From Glandiceps talaboti (lineage: Eukaryota; Hemichordata; Enteropneusta; Spengelidae), in contig NC_135552.1 of assembly GCF_964340395.1 (NCBI RefSeq), forward strand, positions 16,188,194-16,252,193: 64,000 nt of DNA, given 5' to 3'. The translations under genes and the position numbers were made by a program. The notes below the pieces were generated by a model. That model was not told the origin of the DNA. It did not search any database and saw only the letters and a program-made list of their open reading frames with translations. Positions 30,201 to 40,050 of the stretch are shown piece after piece (the first letter of the stretch is position 1; each line of letters opens with the position of its first letter).

Positions 30201-32576
30201 ATAGACAAATGACTGTAATTTCACATCTATAGACAAATGACTGTAATTTCACATCTACTAAAATGACTATAATTTCACATCTATGGACAAATGACTGTAA
30301 TTTCACATCTATGGACAAATGACTGTAATTTCACATCTATAGACAAATGACTGTAATTTCACATCTACTAAAAATGACTATAATTTCACATCTATGGACA
30401 AATGACTGTAATTTCACATCTACCACAAATGACTATAATTTCACATCTATGGACAAATGACTGTAATTTCACATCTATGGACAAATGACTGTAATTTCAC
30501 ATCTACCACAAATTACTGTGATTTCACATCTATAGACAAATGACATCTATTGACAAATGACTGTAATTTGATAAACTAGACAAAAGACTGTGATTTCACA
30601 TACTAGACAAATGACTTTAATTTCACATCTATAGACAAATGACATCTATAGACAAATGACTGTAATTTCTCATCTATAGACAAATGACTAATTTCACTTA
30701 CTAGCCAAATGACTGCTAATTTCACATCTAGACAAATGACTATAATTTCACATCTATGGACAAATGAATGTAATTTCACATCTATGGACAAATGACTATA
30801 ATTTCACATCTATATACAAATGAATGTAATTTCACATCTATATACAAATGACTGTAATTTCACATCTATATACAAATGAATGTAATTTCACTTCTATAGA
30901 CAAATGACTGTAATTTCACATCAATGGACAAATGACTGCTAATTTCACATCTAGACAAATGACTATAATTTCACATCTATGGACAAATGACTGTAATTTC
31001 ACATCTATATACAAATGAATGTAATTTCACATCTATAGACAAATGACTGTAATTTCACATCAATGGACAAATGACTGCTAATTTCACATCTAGACAAATG
31101 ACTATAATTTCACATCTATGGACAAATGAATGCAATTTCACATCTATGGACAAATGACTGTAATTGCACATCTATAGACAAATGACTGTAATTTCACATC
31201 TATAGACAAATGACTGTAATTTCACATCTATGGACAAATGACTGTAATTTCATATCTATGGACAAATGACTAATTTCACATCTATATACAAATGAATGTA
31301 ATTTCACATCTATAAACAAATGACTAATTTCACATCTATAGACAAATGACTGTAATTTCACATCTATATACAAATGACTGTAATTTCACATCTATAGACA
31401 AATGACTGTAATTTCACATCTATATACAAATGACTGTAATTTCACATCTATATACAAATGAATGTAATTTCACATCTATGGACAAATGACTGTAATTTCA
31501 CATCTATATACAAATGAATGTAATTTCACATCTATAGACAAATGACTGTAATTTCACATCTATAGACAAATGACTAATTTCACATCTACCACAAATGACT
31601 GTAATTTCACATCTATAGACAAATGACTAATTTCACATACTAGACAAATGACTGTAATTTCACATAGACAAAATGCCTAACTGTAACTTCACATACGCAT
31701 GACTACTGTACCATGATGACCTTTGTGCAACATCGCATACTGAATAGCATGTTCATGCCAGTTTATGAAATGTAAATGTGTCTAAACATTCACCTCCTTA
31801 ATTAATGCTGCCATATACAATGCTGTCAGTGGCGTATCTTCTGATGGTTTCATAACCACTGTATTTCCACATGCTAATGCTGGACCAATCTTCCAACATG
31901 CCATTTCGATTGGGAAATTCCATGGGATTATTTGACCACATACACCAATTGGCTCATGCCGTGTGTAAGTGAAAAAATTTCCATCTAGAAAGGCAAAAGT
32001 AAAGATGAAAACATGAAATGATACAGGTGGACACACCTGGACAGACGCACAGATGGATGGAGGTCAGAGGGATGAATAACTGATAACTAGCCCATAAATA
32101 TAATGTTGCTATGGTATGGATGTGTCAAGCCATTATGTTCCAATGTTGTGATGGTATGGATATATTAGGCACATTATGTTATATTGTTGCTATAATGTTA
32201 CAATGTTGCTATGTATGGATGTATCAAGCCCATAATGTTTAATATTGCCATGGTATGGATATGTATCAAACCATTATGTTAAAATGTTGCTATAGTATGG
32301 ATGTATCAAACCATAATGTTATTATAATAATAAAGTTCAATACTATAGATATATGCTGCACATAATGCTATGGATGTATGAAGCCCACACTGGATAATAT
32401 TGTTATGGTATGTATGTAACTAAGCCATCATTGTGAAGTAGGGCCTCACCTACTGGGATGGTTTTTCCATGAATTTTGTCAGCAAATCCTGCATAGTAAC
32501 GTAATATAGCACTGCATACATCTATTGCCCCTGCAGCATCATAGTATGGCATGCCATTGTCCAAACTCTCAAGGGC
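24265..32576 (-). CDS. Aldehyde dehydrogenase, ALDH1/ALDH2 class (5'-partial, 10 exons)
   Basis: NAD-dependent oxidation of aldehydes to acids (acetaldehyde or retinal type). Ten exons join in phase, all with GT-AG introns: 32450-32576, 31794-31984, 29946-30059, 28674-28779, 28257-28441, 27379-27543, 26459-26616, 25968-26042, 25240-25279, 24265-24294. They total 1191 bases, 396 residues plus TAG. Key elements are present: IPWNFP (catalytic Asn), VVMKPSE (NAD-binding Lys), LELGGKSP (general-base Glu), GQCCCAGSR (catalytic Cys), EEIFGPV and [14 protein letters not shown]; it ends VTIKIPQKC. Several exon sizes and phases fit human ALDH2/ALDH1. About 100 N-terminal residues are missing, so a mitochondrial presequence cannot be judged and ALDH1 versus ALDH2 stays open; [19 protein letters not shown] looks most like ALDH2/ALDH1B. 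The introns are full of repeats. Confidence 0.95.
24590..24990. repeat. Dispersed repeat family C, two copies
   Basis: 24593-24720 and 24908-24985 share CAAAC-AA-TGA-ATGCATATG, then TATG-ACCTTTGTGCCAGGTT and GAAAT. A third copy lies at 27068-27165. Copy 1 ends with GGATGGACAGATGTTGGGATGG. They sit in the last ALDH intron. Confidence 0.65.
25240..25279 (-). CDS. ALDH exon 9 of those visible
   Basis: 40 bases. Completes Leu, then [13 protein letters not shown], phase 0 at the donor GTAAGT. Acceptor AATATTTTCAG. Confidence 0.93.
25375..25890. repeat. Degenerate tandem repeat in ALDH intron (about 60-70 bp unit)
   Basis: About seven diverged units, each with AAATGGCAATGGTGAATG, CCTTCAAGTGTATCTG and GCATATCCATATAAC blocks. 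It lies in the intron between ALDH exons 8 and 9. Confidence 0.85.
25968..26042 (-). CDS. ALDH exon 8 of those visible
   Basis: 75 bases. Completes Trp, [24 protein letters not shown], with Leu split. Donor GTAAGT. A degenerate copy of its first two thirds lies 81 bases upstream in the intron (26069-26123). Confidence 0.95.
26069..26123 (-). pseudogene. Degenerate duplicate of ALDH exon 8
   Basis: Minus strand, after a CCTTCAG acceptor, reads [18 protein letters not shown], aligning with [18 protein letters not shown] of the true exon 81 bases downstream. The frame is open, but the donor and the PFGG motif are lost, so it is most likely a dead exon duplicate. Confidence 0.7.
26459..26616 (-). 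CDS. ALDH exon 7 of those visible
   Basis: 158 bases. Begins [17 protein letters not shown], then [15 protein letters not shown] and LQAGTV, with the Trp codon split at the donor GTGAGT. Acceptor TATTTTTTTCAG. Confidence 0.95.
26690..27025 (+). mobile_element. tRNA-derived SINE with LINE-like tail
   Basis: Pol III promoter boxes are visible: an A-box-like TGGTTAGAGTG (26697-26707) and a B box GGTTCGAGCCC (26732-26742), with spacing as in tRNAs. A unique body follows (GGGGACCTGGTAGGATAGAG), then a tail with AAAGCACTTTGAGCAC and AAAGTGCTATATAAAA (26979-27019). The tail follows the same pattern as the 3' end of the LINE at 32.9 kb. It lies in an ALDH intron, opposite to the gene. Confidence 0.8.
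27068..27165 (+). repeat. Dispersed repeat family C, third copy
   Basis: GCATATGTCGCAAAACAGTG, then GCATATGTCATATGATATCT, CACCTTTGTAACAGGTTTGA and GGAGGGATGGA. It matches the two copies at 24.6-25.0 kb. Confidence 0.6.
27379..27543 (-). CDS. ALDH exon 6 of those visible
   Basis: 165 bases, 55 codons, phase 0-0. [32 protein letters not shown], ending RIAKEE. Donor GTAGGT. Confidence 0.95.
28257..28441 (-). CDS. ALDH exon 5 of those visible
   Basis: 185 bases. Completes Leu, then [17 protein letters not shown] and [18 protein letters not shown]. The catalytic Cys is within GQCCC. Ends GPQ at phase 0. Acceptor TTATACTTGCAG. Confidence 0.95.
28674..28779 (-). CDS. ALDH exon 4 of those visible
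   Basis: 106 bases. [20 protein letters not shown], then [15 protein letters not shown]. Contains the general-base Glu of LELGGKSP. Donor GTAAGT. Confidence 0.95.
29304..29537. mobile_element. hAT-like hairpin MITE with 8-bp target duplication
   Basis: Element 29312-29529 (218 bp) is flanked by perfect 8-bp direct repeats TGGTTCAA (29304-29311 and 29530-29537). The ends are inverted repeats beginning TAGACTGTCGACAGTC; the 14-bp palindrome GACTGTCGACAGTC is inside each end. The inversion continues nearly to the centre (CGCATACTGATA-CGAGGGCC against GGCCCTCGATATCAGTATGC), leaving a loop of about 19 bases. An 8-bp duplication is the hallmark of hAT elements. No transposase is encoded. It lies in an ALDH intron. 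Confidence 0.9.
29946..30059 (-). CDS. ALDH exon 3 of those visible
   Basis: 114 bases, 38 codons, phase 0-0. [20 protein letters not shown] then VAFTGSVQ. The NAD-binding loop is usually GSTE; here it is GSVQ. Donor GTATAT. Confidence 0.95.
30110..31690. repeat. Intronic minisatellite, 28-bp unit
   Basis: About 50 imperfect units of TAATTTCACATCTATAGACA plus AATGACTG. Variants at the AGACA position (GGACA, TACA, CCACA) recur in blocks, and shortened units occur. It fills most of the 1734-bp intron between ALDH exons 2 and 3. There are no unique spacers. Confidence 0.95.
31794..31984 (-). CDS. ALDH exon 2 of those visible
   Basis: 191 bases. Completes Asp, then [24 protein letters not shown] with the catalytic Asn, [16 protein letters not shown] with the cofactor-binding Lys, and ends ALIKE at phase 0. 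Acceptor TTTGCCTTTCTAG, donor GTGAAT. Confidence 0.95.
32097..32420. repeat. Degenerate tandem repeat in ALDH intron (about 40-bp unit)
   Basis: Units with AATGTTGCTATGGTATGGAT, GTATCAAGCC and CATTATGTT, repeated about seven times with drift. In the intron between ALDH exons 1 and 2. Confidence 0.85.
32450..32576 (-). CDS. ALDH exon 1 of those visible
   Basis: 127 bases, 42 codons plus one. Begins [14 protein letters not shown] and contains [18 protein letters not shown]. The acceptor is TTTTACTTCAAG and the donor GTGAGG. The Asp codon of the next motif is split across the intron. Confidence 0.9.
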
Positions 32577-32854
32577 CTTGAAGTAAAATTAACAACATTG
32601 TCAACCTTAGCTAGCAGTAAAACAATGGCACATTATCAATTTAATAATAGCTATATTATTATATACTATGCGAAAAAAAATGGTGGTTCTCCCAGGGATG
32701 CATTGCGGCGCGCAGTGACTACGCATGCGCCTTCCATATACTACGTGCATTCTCCACGAGCTACCGTATCATCATATAGAATAGGCGACACAACATCACC
32801 ATGCATTGCAATATTGTAACAGTAGGCGTGTTGGCATGATTTATCATAAAATTG

Positions 32855-34104
32855 TAATAATAATAAGATGATTTGTAATGCGCCTCATCTCCGAAGAGCT
32901 CGAAGCGCAGAGCAAGAGTGGATACAGAAATAGTTAATGGAAATGTGAATTCAAGGTAATGTGTATTAAATAAAATGAGAAAGAAAAACAGTTATTAGCA
33001 GTTGAAGAGGTGAGTTTTGAGAGAATGTCTGAAGGTTGACAAAGATTTGGAATGGCGAAGATCAAAAGGGAGGTGGTTCCATGAAGTAGGGCCAATGTAA
33101 GAGAAGGATCTTTCACCAAATGTTTTGGTTGACACCCTTGGAACACAGAGAAGACGAGAATCAGAAGACGAGCGAAGTGGTCTTCGAGGAATGTATTGAT
33201 GTAGAAGATCCGTGAGATATTGTGGGCCAATACCTACAACTGACTTGAAACAAATGGATGAAATTTTGTATTGAATACGTGAAGTGATAGGCAGCCATGG
33301 TTGTACATGATCGAACTTTTTAGCTTTGCAGACAAGCCGAGCTGCAGTACTTGCTGTAGTCTGTCAGTGAGGTGTTTAGGACAACCAGAGAGAAGAGCAT
33401 TACAATAGTCTAAGCGAGACAGGATGAGTGTGGAGACAAGTGTTTGAGTGGCACTAGAAGTGAGAAAGTGACGAATAGAGCTGATTTGTCTCAGTTGAAT
33501 GTAGGCGGCCTTGCATGTGCGTTGCCCATGCTCGGCCATATTGAGATTGCAATCAAGTGTGACTCCAAGATTTTTTACACTTGGACTGAAAAGTATGTCT
33601 GAGTTTCCGACATGCATGGAAGGGGGAAGAGCAAGTTTAGTGGAAAGTCTAGGAGATGAGATTAGTATGACTTCTGTCTTACAGTCATTTAATTGAAGCT
33701 TATTTGCAGTCATCCACATTTTGACGTCAGTAATGCAGTTTTGCATATCTTCAATAGTTTGGTTTATGTTATGTGGATTAGTGTCTTTATAAAGTTGGTT
33801 ATCATCAGCAAAAGCATGATGATGAATTAAGTGCTTCTTGACAAGATTGAAAAGAGGCTCGGTGTAAAGAACGAATAAGACAGGACCAAGGACTGAGCCT
33901 TGGGGAACACCAAAGGAGAGGGGTGATGCATTTGACTGGAAACCATTTATCGTGACTATTTGAGTTCTTTCAGAAAGATAAGAGTTAAACCAGGATAGGG
34001 CAGATTCTGTGATACCAAAAGTATGTTGAAGTCGTTTAAGGAGAATATTATGATCAATGGTGTCAAATGCAGCCGACAGGTCTAAGAGAGTAAGAAGAGT
34101 GCAC
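32855..34104 (-). mobile_element. LINE (non-LTR retrotransposon), 5'-truncated
   Basis: Minus-strand reverse transcriptase with motifs LLDLSAAFDTIDH, FGVPQGSVLGPVLF, AFADDNQLY (the catalytic D-D box) and KNLGVTLD, then LSRLDYCNALL. The long frame (34112-33234) ends in a frameshift near 33370; the downstream piece continues in another frame to a tail with GCGCTTCGAGCTCTTCGGAG and (ATT)n at 32855-32866. The endonuclease domain is absent. L2/CR1-like by RT style. It lies upstream of the first visible ALDH exon, same strand. Confidence 0.9.
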
Positions 34105-34112
34105 GGCTGCAT
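33234..34112 (-). pseudogene. Reverse transcriptase domain of the LINE
   Basis: Open frame of 292 codons covering the central RT domain. YADD is present as FADD; the downstream thumb matches LINE RTs up to RLQQVLQ, after which the frame departs from the family. Truncated at both ends, so non-functional. Confidence 0.85.
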
Positions 34113-34156
34113 TTGACACCATTGATCATAATATTCTCCTTAAACGACTTCAACAT
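34023..34156. repeat. Perfect 52-bp inverted repeat at the LINE 5' end
   Basis: 34023-34074 (ATGTTGAAGTCGTTTAAGGA...) is the exact reverse complement of 34105-34156, separated by 30 bases. The right arm is LINE sequence in opposite orientation, so the LINE ends in an inverted duplication. Confidence 0.95.
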
Positions 34157-34157
34157 T

Positions 34158-34430
34158 CATTCATAGTACTTGATCAGTCGCAACCCTTGTGGGTTATTTG
34201 CATTTGTGACCATTTCGGAAGGGGGGGGGGGCAGTGTTTGTTCGTTGGTTTGTTGTCGTTTACTCATGTATGTATCTACTCATGTGTCGGTTAGTTTGTT
34301 TGTTTGTTTTGTTTGTTTGTTTGTCTGTTTGTGTTTTACTTGTTTGTGTTTTGTTTGTTTGTTTGTTTCCTTGATTGTTTATATTTGTAAACAAAACTAA
34401 CTGAGCCTGAGCTCCCTGTGTTAACAGACG
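34158..34430 (+). mobile_element. Repeat family A, copy 3
   Basis: TCATAGTACTTGATCAGTCG start, CATTTCGGAAG, poly-G, GTTCGTTGGTTTGTTGTCG, TTTG tracts and GTAAACAAAACTAACTGAGC, as at 22.05-22.37 kb. It lacks the (ATGT)n tract of the other copies. It abuts the inverted LINE end. Confidence 0.88.
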
Positions 34431-34471
34431 AGAAGAAAGTCCTGTTACACATGTGCCACCAATGTGTCTGT

Positions 34472-34556
34472 GCTTGGAGAAGTTTCGTCAGATGAATGAC
34501 CTCGGGGTCAGCGACGTGACTCGCGACGGTTACATGAATATTTAAATTGGAAATTC
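34472..34556 (+). repeat. Short repeat shared with 21742-21819
   Basis: GCTTGGAGAAGTTTCGTCAG, ATGAATGACCTCGGGG, CGTGACTCGC and TGAATATTT match the segment directly after the kinase fragment at 21.7 kb. The 50 bases before it (34430-34471) are open and follow an AACAG, but I cannot identify them. Confidence 0.8.
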
Positions 34557-35035
34557 AATCGGGGATGTCTATACATTGTATTCTATTCCGCTTTATTCCA
34601 ACGGGCCATTAATACAACCTATGTTGTATCGCATCATGATGAATGCATCGTTAATTTAAAGTTCCCAGGCAGAATATATATTGTACTAGTACAGTCACAA
34701 ACTGAGCTCTCATTTTCTAATACATGAACTGATTTACATTTCTAACTCGCAGTGTCTGTTAGACTGAAAAAAAAAACTAGTCTGAACTTTGTAAAGAGGC
34801 ATCCGATTTACAGAAAGCGGGTCGAACCGATAGAGGGCGGTGTTTCAAACAGGGTATCTTTGAACAGACTGAAACTTAAAAGTTGTTCACCGCTTCATTA
34901 GCTGGAGAACAGCGATGTGACATTTCGTGTACATGTAGGGTCTTTGGACTTATTTTTGCAGAGTTCATTTTGATTTTACTCAACAGTTAAAAAGCTGGGT
35001 TCACACTTTCAGTAAAATTGCTCATAGACAGAGAG

Positions 35036-35263
35036 ATGATAAATAGTGGATTAATTTTTTTACTGTCCCTGTTGGTTCAGGTTGGCTCTGGTCACGGGGC
35101 TGAGAATAATAACTGGTCACGTGGCATCATGTGTGTGAAGCTAAGGGGCTCTATACAGACCATGATACCAATTCCTTGTTATAGCAGACCATTTGCCACC
35201 TCAGGTTGTGTGATAAAAACATCAGAGAAATGTTTTACACATACGCCCATTATTGACACATAG
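35036..35263 (+). CDS. Possible small secreted protein frame
   Basis: 75 codons from ATG at 35036. The N-terminus looks like a signal peptide: LIFLLSLLVQVGSGHG after a short polar start. Four cysteines follow. No family is recognised, there is no compositional support, and it lies among repeats, so chance is quite possible. Confidence 0.2.
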   Translation: MINSGLIFLLSLLVQVGSGHGAENNNWSRGIMCVKLRGSIQTMIPIPCYSRPFATSGCVIKTSEKCFTHTPIIDT

Positions 35264-35960
35264 CTGTAACTAGCTACATGTACTTCACTTGCCTGGTTTT
35301 GATACCAGTATTTAAATGAAAAATATAAGCATTTTTTTTCATATCTAGGAGAGGAGAGCAGCTTGCCATTAATGGAAGCGTAGACCATAAGCGAATTGTC
35401 TGTGGTGGAAGTTTAATACCACCAATGACTCGACTCAATGTCTATTGCATGGTCGAAAATCTGACTCTGGTTAAAATCGAAAGGCAGGCTGCCTACACAA
35501 AGTTGAACGTTGAGGGCATAACAAATTGATCGGGTGGAAAGTTGAGTTGGATAAATGAAGGACAGATATTATAAAACTGTAATATCAGTGAGTGCCAATT
35601 AGTACAAATACAGTGATGTAACCATGACAACCAACTGTTCTTACTACTGTAGTACTGGTAAAACATCCGGCCCGTTCTAACGTACACAATACGCCACACG
35701 TGGCGTTGCTGTTATCAATCAGCAGTTGTTTTTTTTCTGTTCAATTGAGTAAATTAGACTTTTATTAATTTACGTAACTATCAAGATATGTCAATTGCAA
35801 AAAAAATACCCCCCACAAATTTGTCAGACGTACATGTAGTCATCCTTCTTAATTTGCGGTTGGGCTAAGCAAGTATATATTTTTCGTATCAGGACCTTTT
35901 TAATAAACTCTCACGAGAACGAATCTCTTGACAAACGGTGACTCGAACTGATGAAACGAA

Positions 35961-36127
35961 GTGTAACACGTGTATCTCTTAATTAGAAGCAAACCTGCGT
36001 AAATTTCTTTTTATAACAAAGGAGGTTTCATTCATCGGCGACGTGTAACACGTGTATCTCTTAATTAGAAGCAAACTTGCTTGCGTACAATTTTTTTATA
36101 ACAAAGGAGGTTTCATTCATCGGCGAC
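35961..36127. repeat. 82-bp tandem duplication
   Basis: Two copies, starting at 35961 and 36043, of GTGTAACACGTGTATCTCTT...GGAGGTTTCATTCATCGGCG with a small indel near the middle. Confidence 0.9.
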
Positions 36128-36588
36128 GCTCAAGTCAAGTTGGATCCTATTAATAGTATTCATAATCTGACTAATCCCTGCTGGACTAGATCATTAGCCC
36201 GTACCCCGATTTTTAGACATTGCTTGAAATGTATGTATTCAGTCTTGTAATCTTAACTTCTTTGCTAGTGAGATCAAACAATCTCATGGGTAGTGGATTT
36301 ATTGTGCTATTAGTATTAAACATGTTATTCACAGCAAAATTTTACTTAAGCCCATCGGAATTAAAAATCTAAAACAAGTTCATGGAGTAAACCATTTTAC
36401 AAACATGAACTTCTAAATTGACGACTAATTAATCCGTTTTTACTATTAAGTATTATTAATTGGATATTTTTATTCCATTCCGTTTAAATTCACCAGTGGT
36501 GCTATTGTTTTTACCTCCTTTTCTGACATGGTAATGACTTTAATATTTTGATGTGTTTAGCCAACTAAAGCCGAATAAAAAAATTGCG
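36128..36588. other. Intergenic, no supported gene
   Basis: AT-rich unique sequence leading to the next TIR element. Confidence 0.4.
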
Positions 36589-36934
36589 TGGTTCCGATTA
36601 CACTCAATTTTAAAATAGGTGGGGTAGGTAGACTTTTTATTTTATTTTATTATTTTTTTTTATTTCATGTGTGAGTGTCGAGTTCGGGATTTCCATTGCT
36701 TTCCAAATGGCCACTGTGTTATTTATTTCTTCCTATCAGATGTACCGCCATTATATATTGGAAGAACATATTTATATTGTCTTTTTAAGTTGATGTCAGT
36801 TTCCGTATCCACTATATATTTCTTGTGAGACTTCGCAATTTTGTGATTTTATAATTTTTTTCTCGAATATGTACAAAAAAAATATGTTTAGGGTCGGCAG
36901 TGAATAACCAGGTGGGGTCGGGTAACCGGAACCA
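36589..36934. mobile_element. TIR element copy 2 (MITE-like)
   Basis: Same element as 7087-7470. Here the ends are clear: 5' TGGTTCCGATTACAC and 3' GGGTAACCGGAACCA, a 15-bp inverted repeat with few mismatches. The flanks may extend the inversion (TAAAAAAATTG against CAATTATTTTTTTA). No coding capacity. Confidence 0.75.
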
Positions 36935-37129
36935 AACAATTATTTTTTTAGGCCTAACGAAAAGATATTATAGTAGCGCGAAACGTCGTGTTTTAATAAA
37001 ATGAGAAGTTTCAAGATGGTGTCGACTAGCTTCAATTAAGTCTAGAACTGATGTGTTATCAAACAAACAATTCGCCAACTCAGTATATTGCATACATTAT
37101 TTCAAAACCAACCAAAACCAACAACTCAC

Positions 37130-37330
37130 TTATCCACCCATGCCAGCCAGTCACTCAATCTTTCCAACCACCATGACAGTCGGTCAGTCAGTCGGTCGGT
37201 CAGTCAGCCAGCCATACCAACCAACCAACCAACCAACCAGCCAGCCAGTAGATCAAACCAACCAACCAGCGAACCAACCACTGACACCTACCAACACCCG
37301 TCCAAGGAAGCAAGCAAGCAGGCAAGCAAA
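37130..37330. repeat. CCAA/CAGC/AAGC low-complexity region
   Basis: Mixed short tetranucleotide runs (CAGT, CGGT, CAAC, CAGC, AAGC). It gives an open TNQP frame that is not a gene. Confidence 0.8.
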
Positions 37331-37916
37331 CAAACTATTCCACTGCTTGGTCGCTTGACTGTCATTGTCACCATTAGCAACCGTTGCTTTTATTTTGATT
37401 TCACCCAGGTGTCGTTTCGAGCATTTAAACGTAAAATTATTCCATTCTTCGTGTGTATATAATCGTTCATTTTCTGTAGTCAACTCGAACACCTGATAGA
37501 CACCAACGTTGATAAGTAAGCGGGGCAAACCGTTTTTCCCCAATTTTCCAAATGACATTTAACAACGTATTACTCATCAAACAAAATCATGTATAATGAC
37601 GTAACAAATACTCGCAGACGGCTTAACTTGACTATGCGATTTGCTTTGGCGGCAAGAGGACGCTCCACAAACTATTATAATATGAAAAGAAAGTAAATGT
37701 CACCGAAATAATAAGTACTCAACCTAAATGGTTGATAATTCAGCAATCAAACACAAATTTGACAAAACTGTCTATTCCCCTCGGTATCAAAACTGCTACA
37801 GATTCTCTTCGTGACATGCTAAAAACGTCAACTGTCTTTATTTGTCCTGTTTACCCCGTGTTTTGAAATTATCAAGATGAATACGATTGAGGTGAAATAA
37901 TACGATTTCACGTGTA
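37331..37916. other. Intergenic, no supported gene
   Basis: No exon, RNA gene or repeat recognised before the LINE tail. Confidence 0.4.
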
Positions 37917-39290
37917 ATAATAATAATAACGACTTTTGTTTCAAAAAGAAAAAGGGTGACCCTGTTAGGTCCAGCCTAATCTTCCCAGGGGCCCTAAAGC
38001 AAATGTACACAATACAACAACAAAAACAAAACAAGGTAACACACATAAAAAATTGAAAAACATTAAAAAGTATGAAGCGTAAAAGAGATAAAATTGTATA
38101 ATCACAGACAATGTAAAAGGATTAAAGAGATTCAAATAAGTATGAATTTAAAGATTTTTTGAAACAAGTTAAATTCGTAATACTGATAAGGTGAGAAGGT
38201 AAAATGTTCCATAGTTTGGAGCTTTCAAAACTAAATCACTGAGTAAAAATACGACAATTTGGAAATGGTAAATACAAAAGATTGTTGGTGCAGGAACGGG
38301 TACTCATTTGGTTACTTGAACTCCTTTTATGAAGGAGGTCAGAGAGGTACATTGGAGCCAGGTTATGTAGACATTTAAAAATCAGAATGTGCTTATTAAT
38401 TAATAGAAATCTCTTTTCAAGTGGTAAAATATGAAGTCGTTTAAAAAGGTCAATACTGGAAATCCCTTTGGATTGCATTTTAATGGTAGAAATATTTAAA
38501 ATTAGCCGGATTTCACGCTTCTGAAGTTTATATAATTTGTCAATATCACCTTTACTTGCATGAGACCATATGTTGCAACAAGTGTCAAAAAAGGGCTGAA
38601 TATAACTGAATTAGAAAAGTTTTTTAGTAGATACATCTAAGTATTTGGCAATGTGACGAAGAGCTGCAAGATTAGAAGATACTTTGGCATGCAAATGTTG
38701 ACAAAGTGAAGTCCATGAGAGTGTAGAGTCAATGATAAGTCCGAGTGATTGTTCAACTTCGCTGAAGGAAAGAGACGTGTTGTTATAGATAACAGAAAAG
38801 GAAGTGGGCAAAGAAAGGTTCTTTTTAGGGGGAATTACCATAGCTTTAGATTTATTTGATTACATCAGGTGTGAACTTTAGACAGGTCATCGTTAATAGT
38901 TTGATTTACTATGGAAATATAAGGGGAGGAAAATAGAAGAGTAGAGTCATCAGCATAGGTATTAGTATGGCAGTGTTCAACTTCTAAATGGAGGTTATTG
39001 ATATAAAGAATGAAAAGAAGAGGACCAAGGATAGAACCTTGAGGGACGCCAGACTTAATAGATAACATGGAAGAATTTTTAAAGGAAACAAACTGTTTTC
39101 TGTCCTTAAGATATGAAGTGAACCAATTTATAGCCGAAGAATCAAAGTTGTAGAGTTTAAGTTTCTCAATAAGCAATGAATGGTTAATAAGATCGAAAGG
39201 TCTTAGAGAGATCAAGAAAAATGATACCACAATGTAAACTCACTGTCTTGGGAAAGCTAAACTCGAAAGGCTCTGACGCAGATGTACTAG
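37917..39290 (-). mobile_element. Second LINE remnant (L2/CR1-like)
   Basis: Minus strand: FLDLSKTF, then after a frameshift near 39200 SGVPQGSILGPLLFILYINN and TYADDSTLLF (RT motifs), after another break LSFSEVEQSLGLIIDSTLSW, and later LEKRFLLINKHILIFKCLHN-LAP. The 3' tail reads GGAAGATTAGGCTGGACCTA-ACAGGGTCACCC and ends in (ATT)n at 37917-37931. Several frameshifts and no endonuclease: dead, 5'-truncated. Confidence 0.88.
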
Positions 39291-39499
39291 ATTTGTAAGA
39301 AGAGATTTCCTTCTCTTTTGTTAAAAATAGTACAAAAGACCATTCAGTTAGGTACGTTGCTGGGAAACTCCCACTCCATGGATACACAAAAATATACAAA
39401 AAAATCCTCATTTTGTGCATCCATATTAGAAAGTTGTTCACCTGGGACCAACACACACAAATAACACACTTCGGTCAAACTTCGAAAACACTGGCGTTT

Positions 39500-40050
39500 A
39501 TCATCAAAAATTATATTTAGGTAGATATCAGTGAAATATTCAAGTGTACTAAAGGTAGAAATAAGTCTGAACGGACTTTAACTTTAAGTTGATATCAGTA
39601 ATCAATACAAGTGTGCTAAAGGTAGAAATAAGTTTGACTGAACTTTATCTTTAAGTTGATATCAGTAATCAATACAAGTGTGCTAAAGGTAGAAATACGT
39701 TTGACTGAACTTTTCCTTTAAGTTGATATCAGTAATCAATACAAGTGTGCTAAAGGTAGAAATAAGTTTGACTGAACTTTACCTTTAAGTTGATATCAGT
39801 AATCAATACAAGTGTGCTAAAGGTAGAAATAAGTTTGACTGAACTTTACCTTTAAGTTGATAGCAGTAATCAATACAAGTGTGCTAAAGGTAGAAATAAG
39901 TTTGACTGGACTTTACCTTTAAGTTGATATCAGTAATCAATACAAGTGTGCTAAAGGTAGAAATACGTTTGACTGAACTTTTCCTTTAAGTTGTTAGCAA
40001 TATTCAATACAAGAGTACCAAAGGCAACAATAAGCCTAATTGGACTTTTC
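39500..40050. repeat. 67-bp tandem satellite, about 8 copies
   Basis: ATCAATACAAGTG recurs at 39601, 39668, 39735, 39802, 39869 and 39936, exactly 67 apart, with diverged edge copies near 39534 and 40003. Each unit contains AAAGGTAGAAATAAGTT-TGACTG-AACTTTACCTTT, an imperfect hairpin. Confidence 0.96.

Noticed and set aside
30110-31690. CRISPR-like array
   Set aside because: Units are directly adjacent, with no unique spacers, and lie in an animal gene intron: a minisatellite.
37053-37462. TNQP-rich protein
   Set aside because: Low-complexity CCAA/CAGC region, no start context or homologue.
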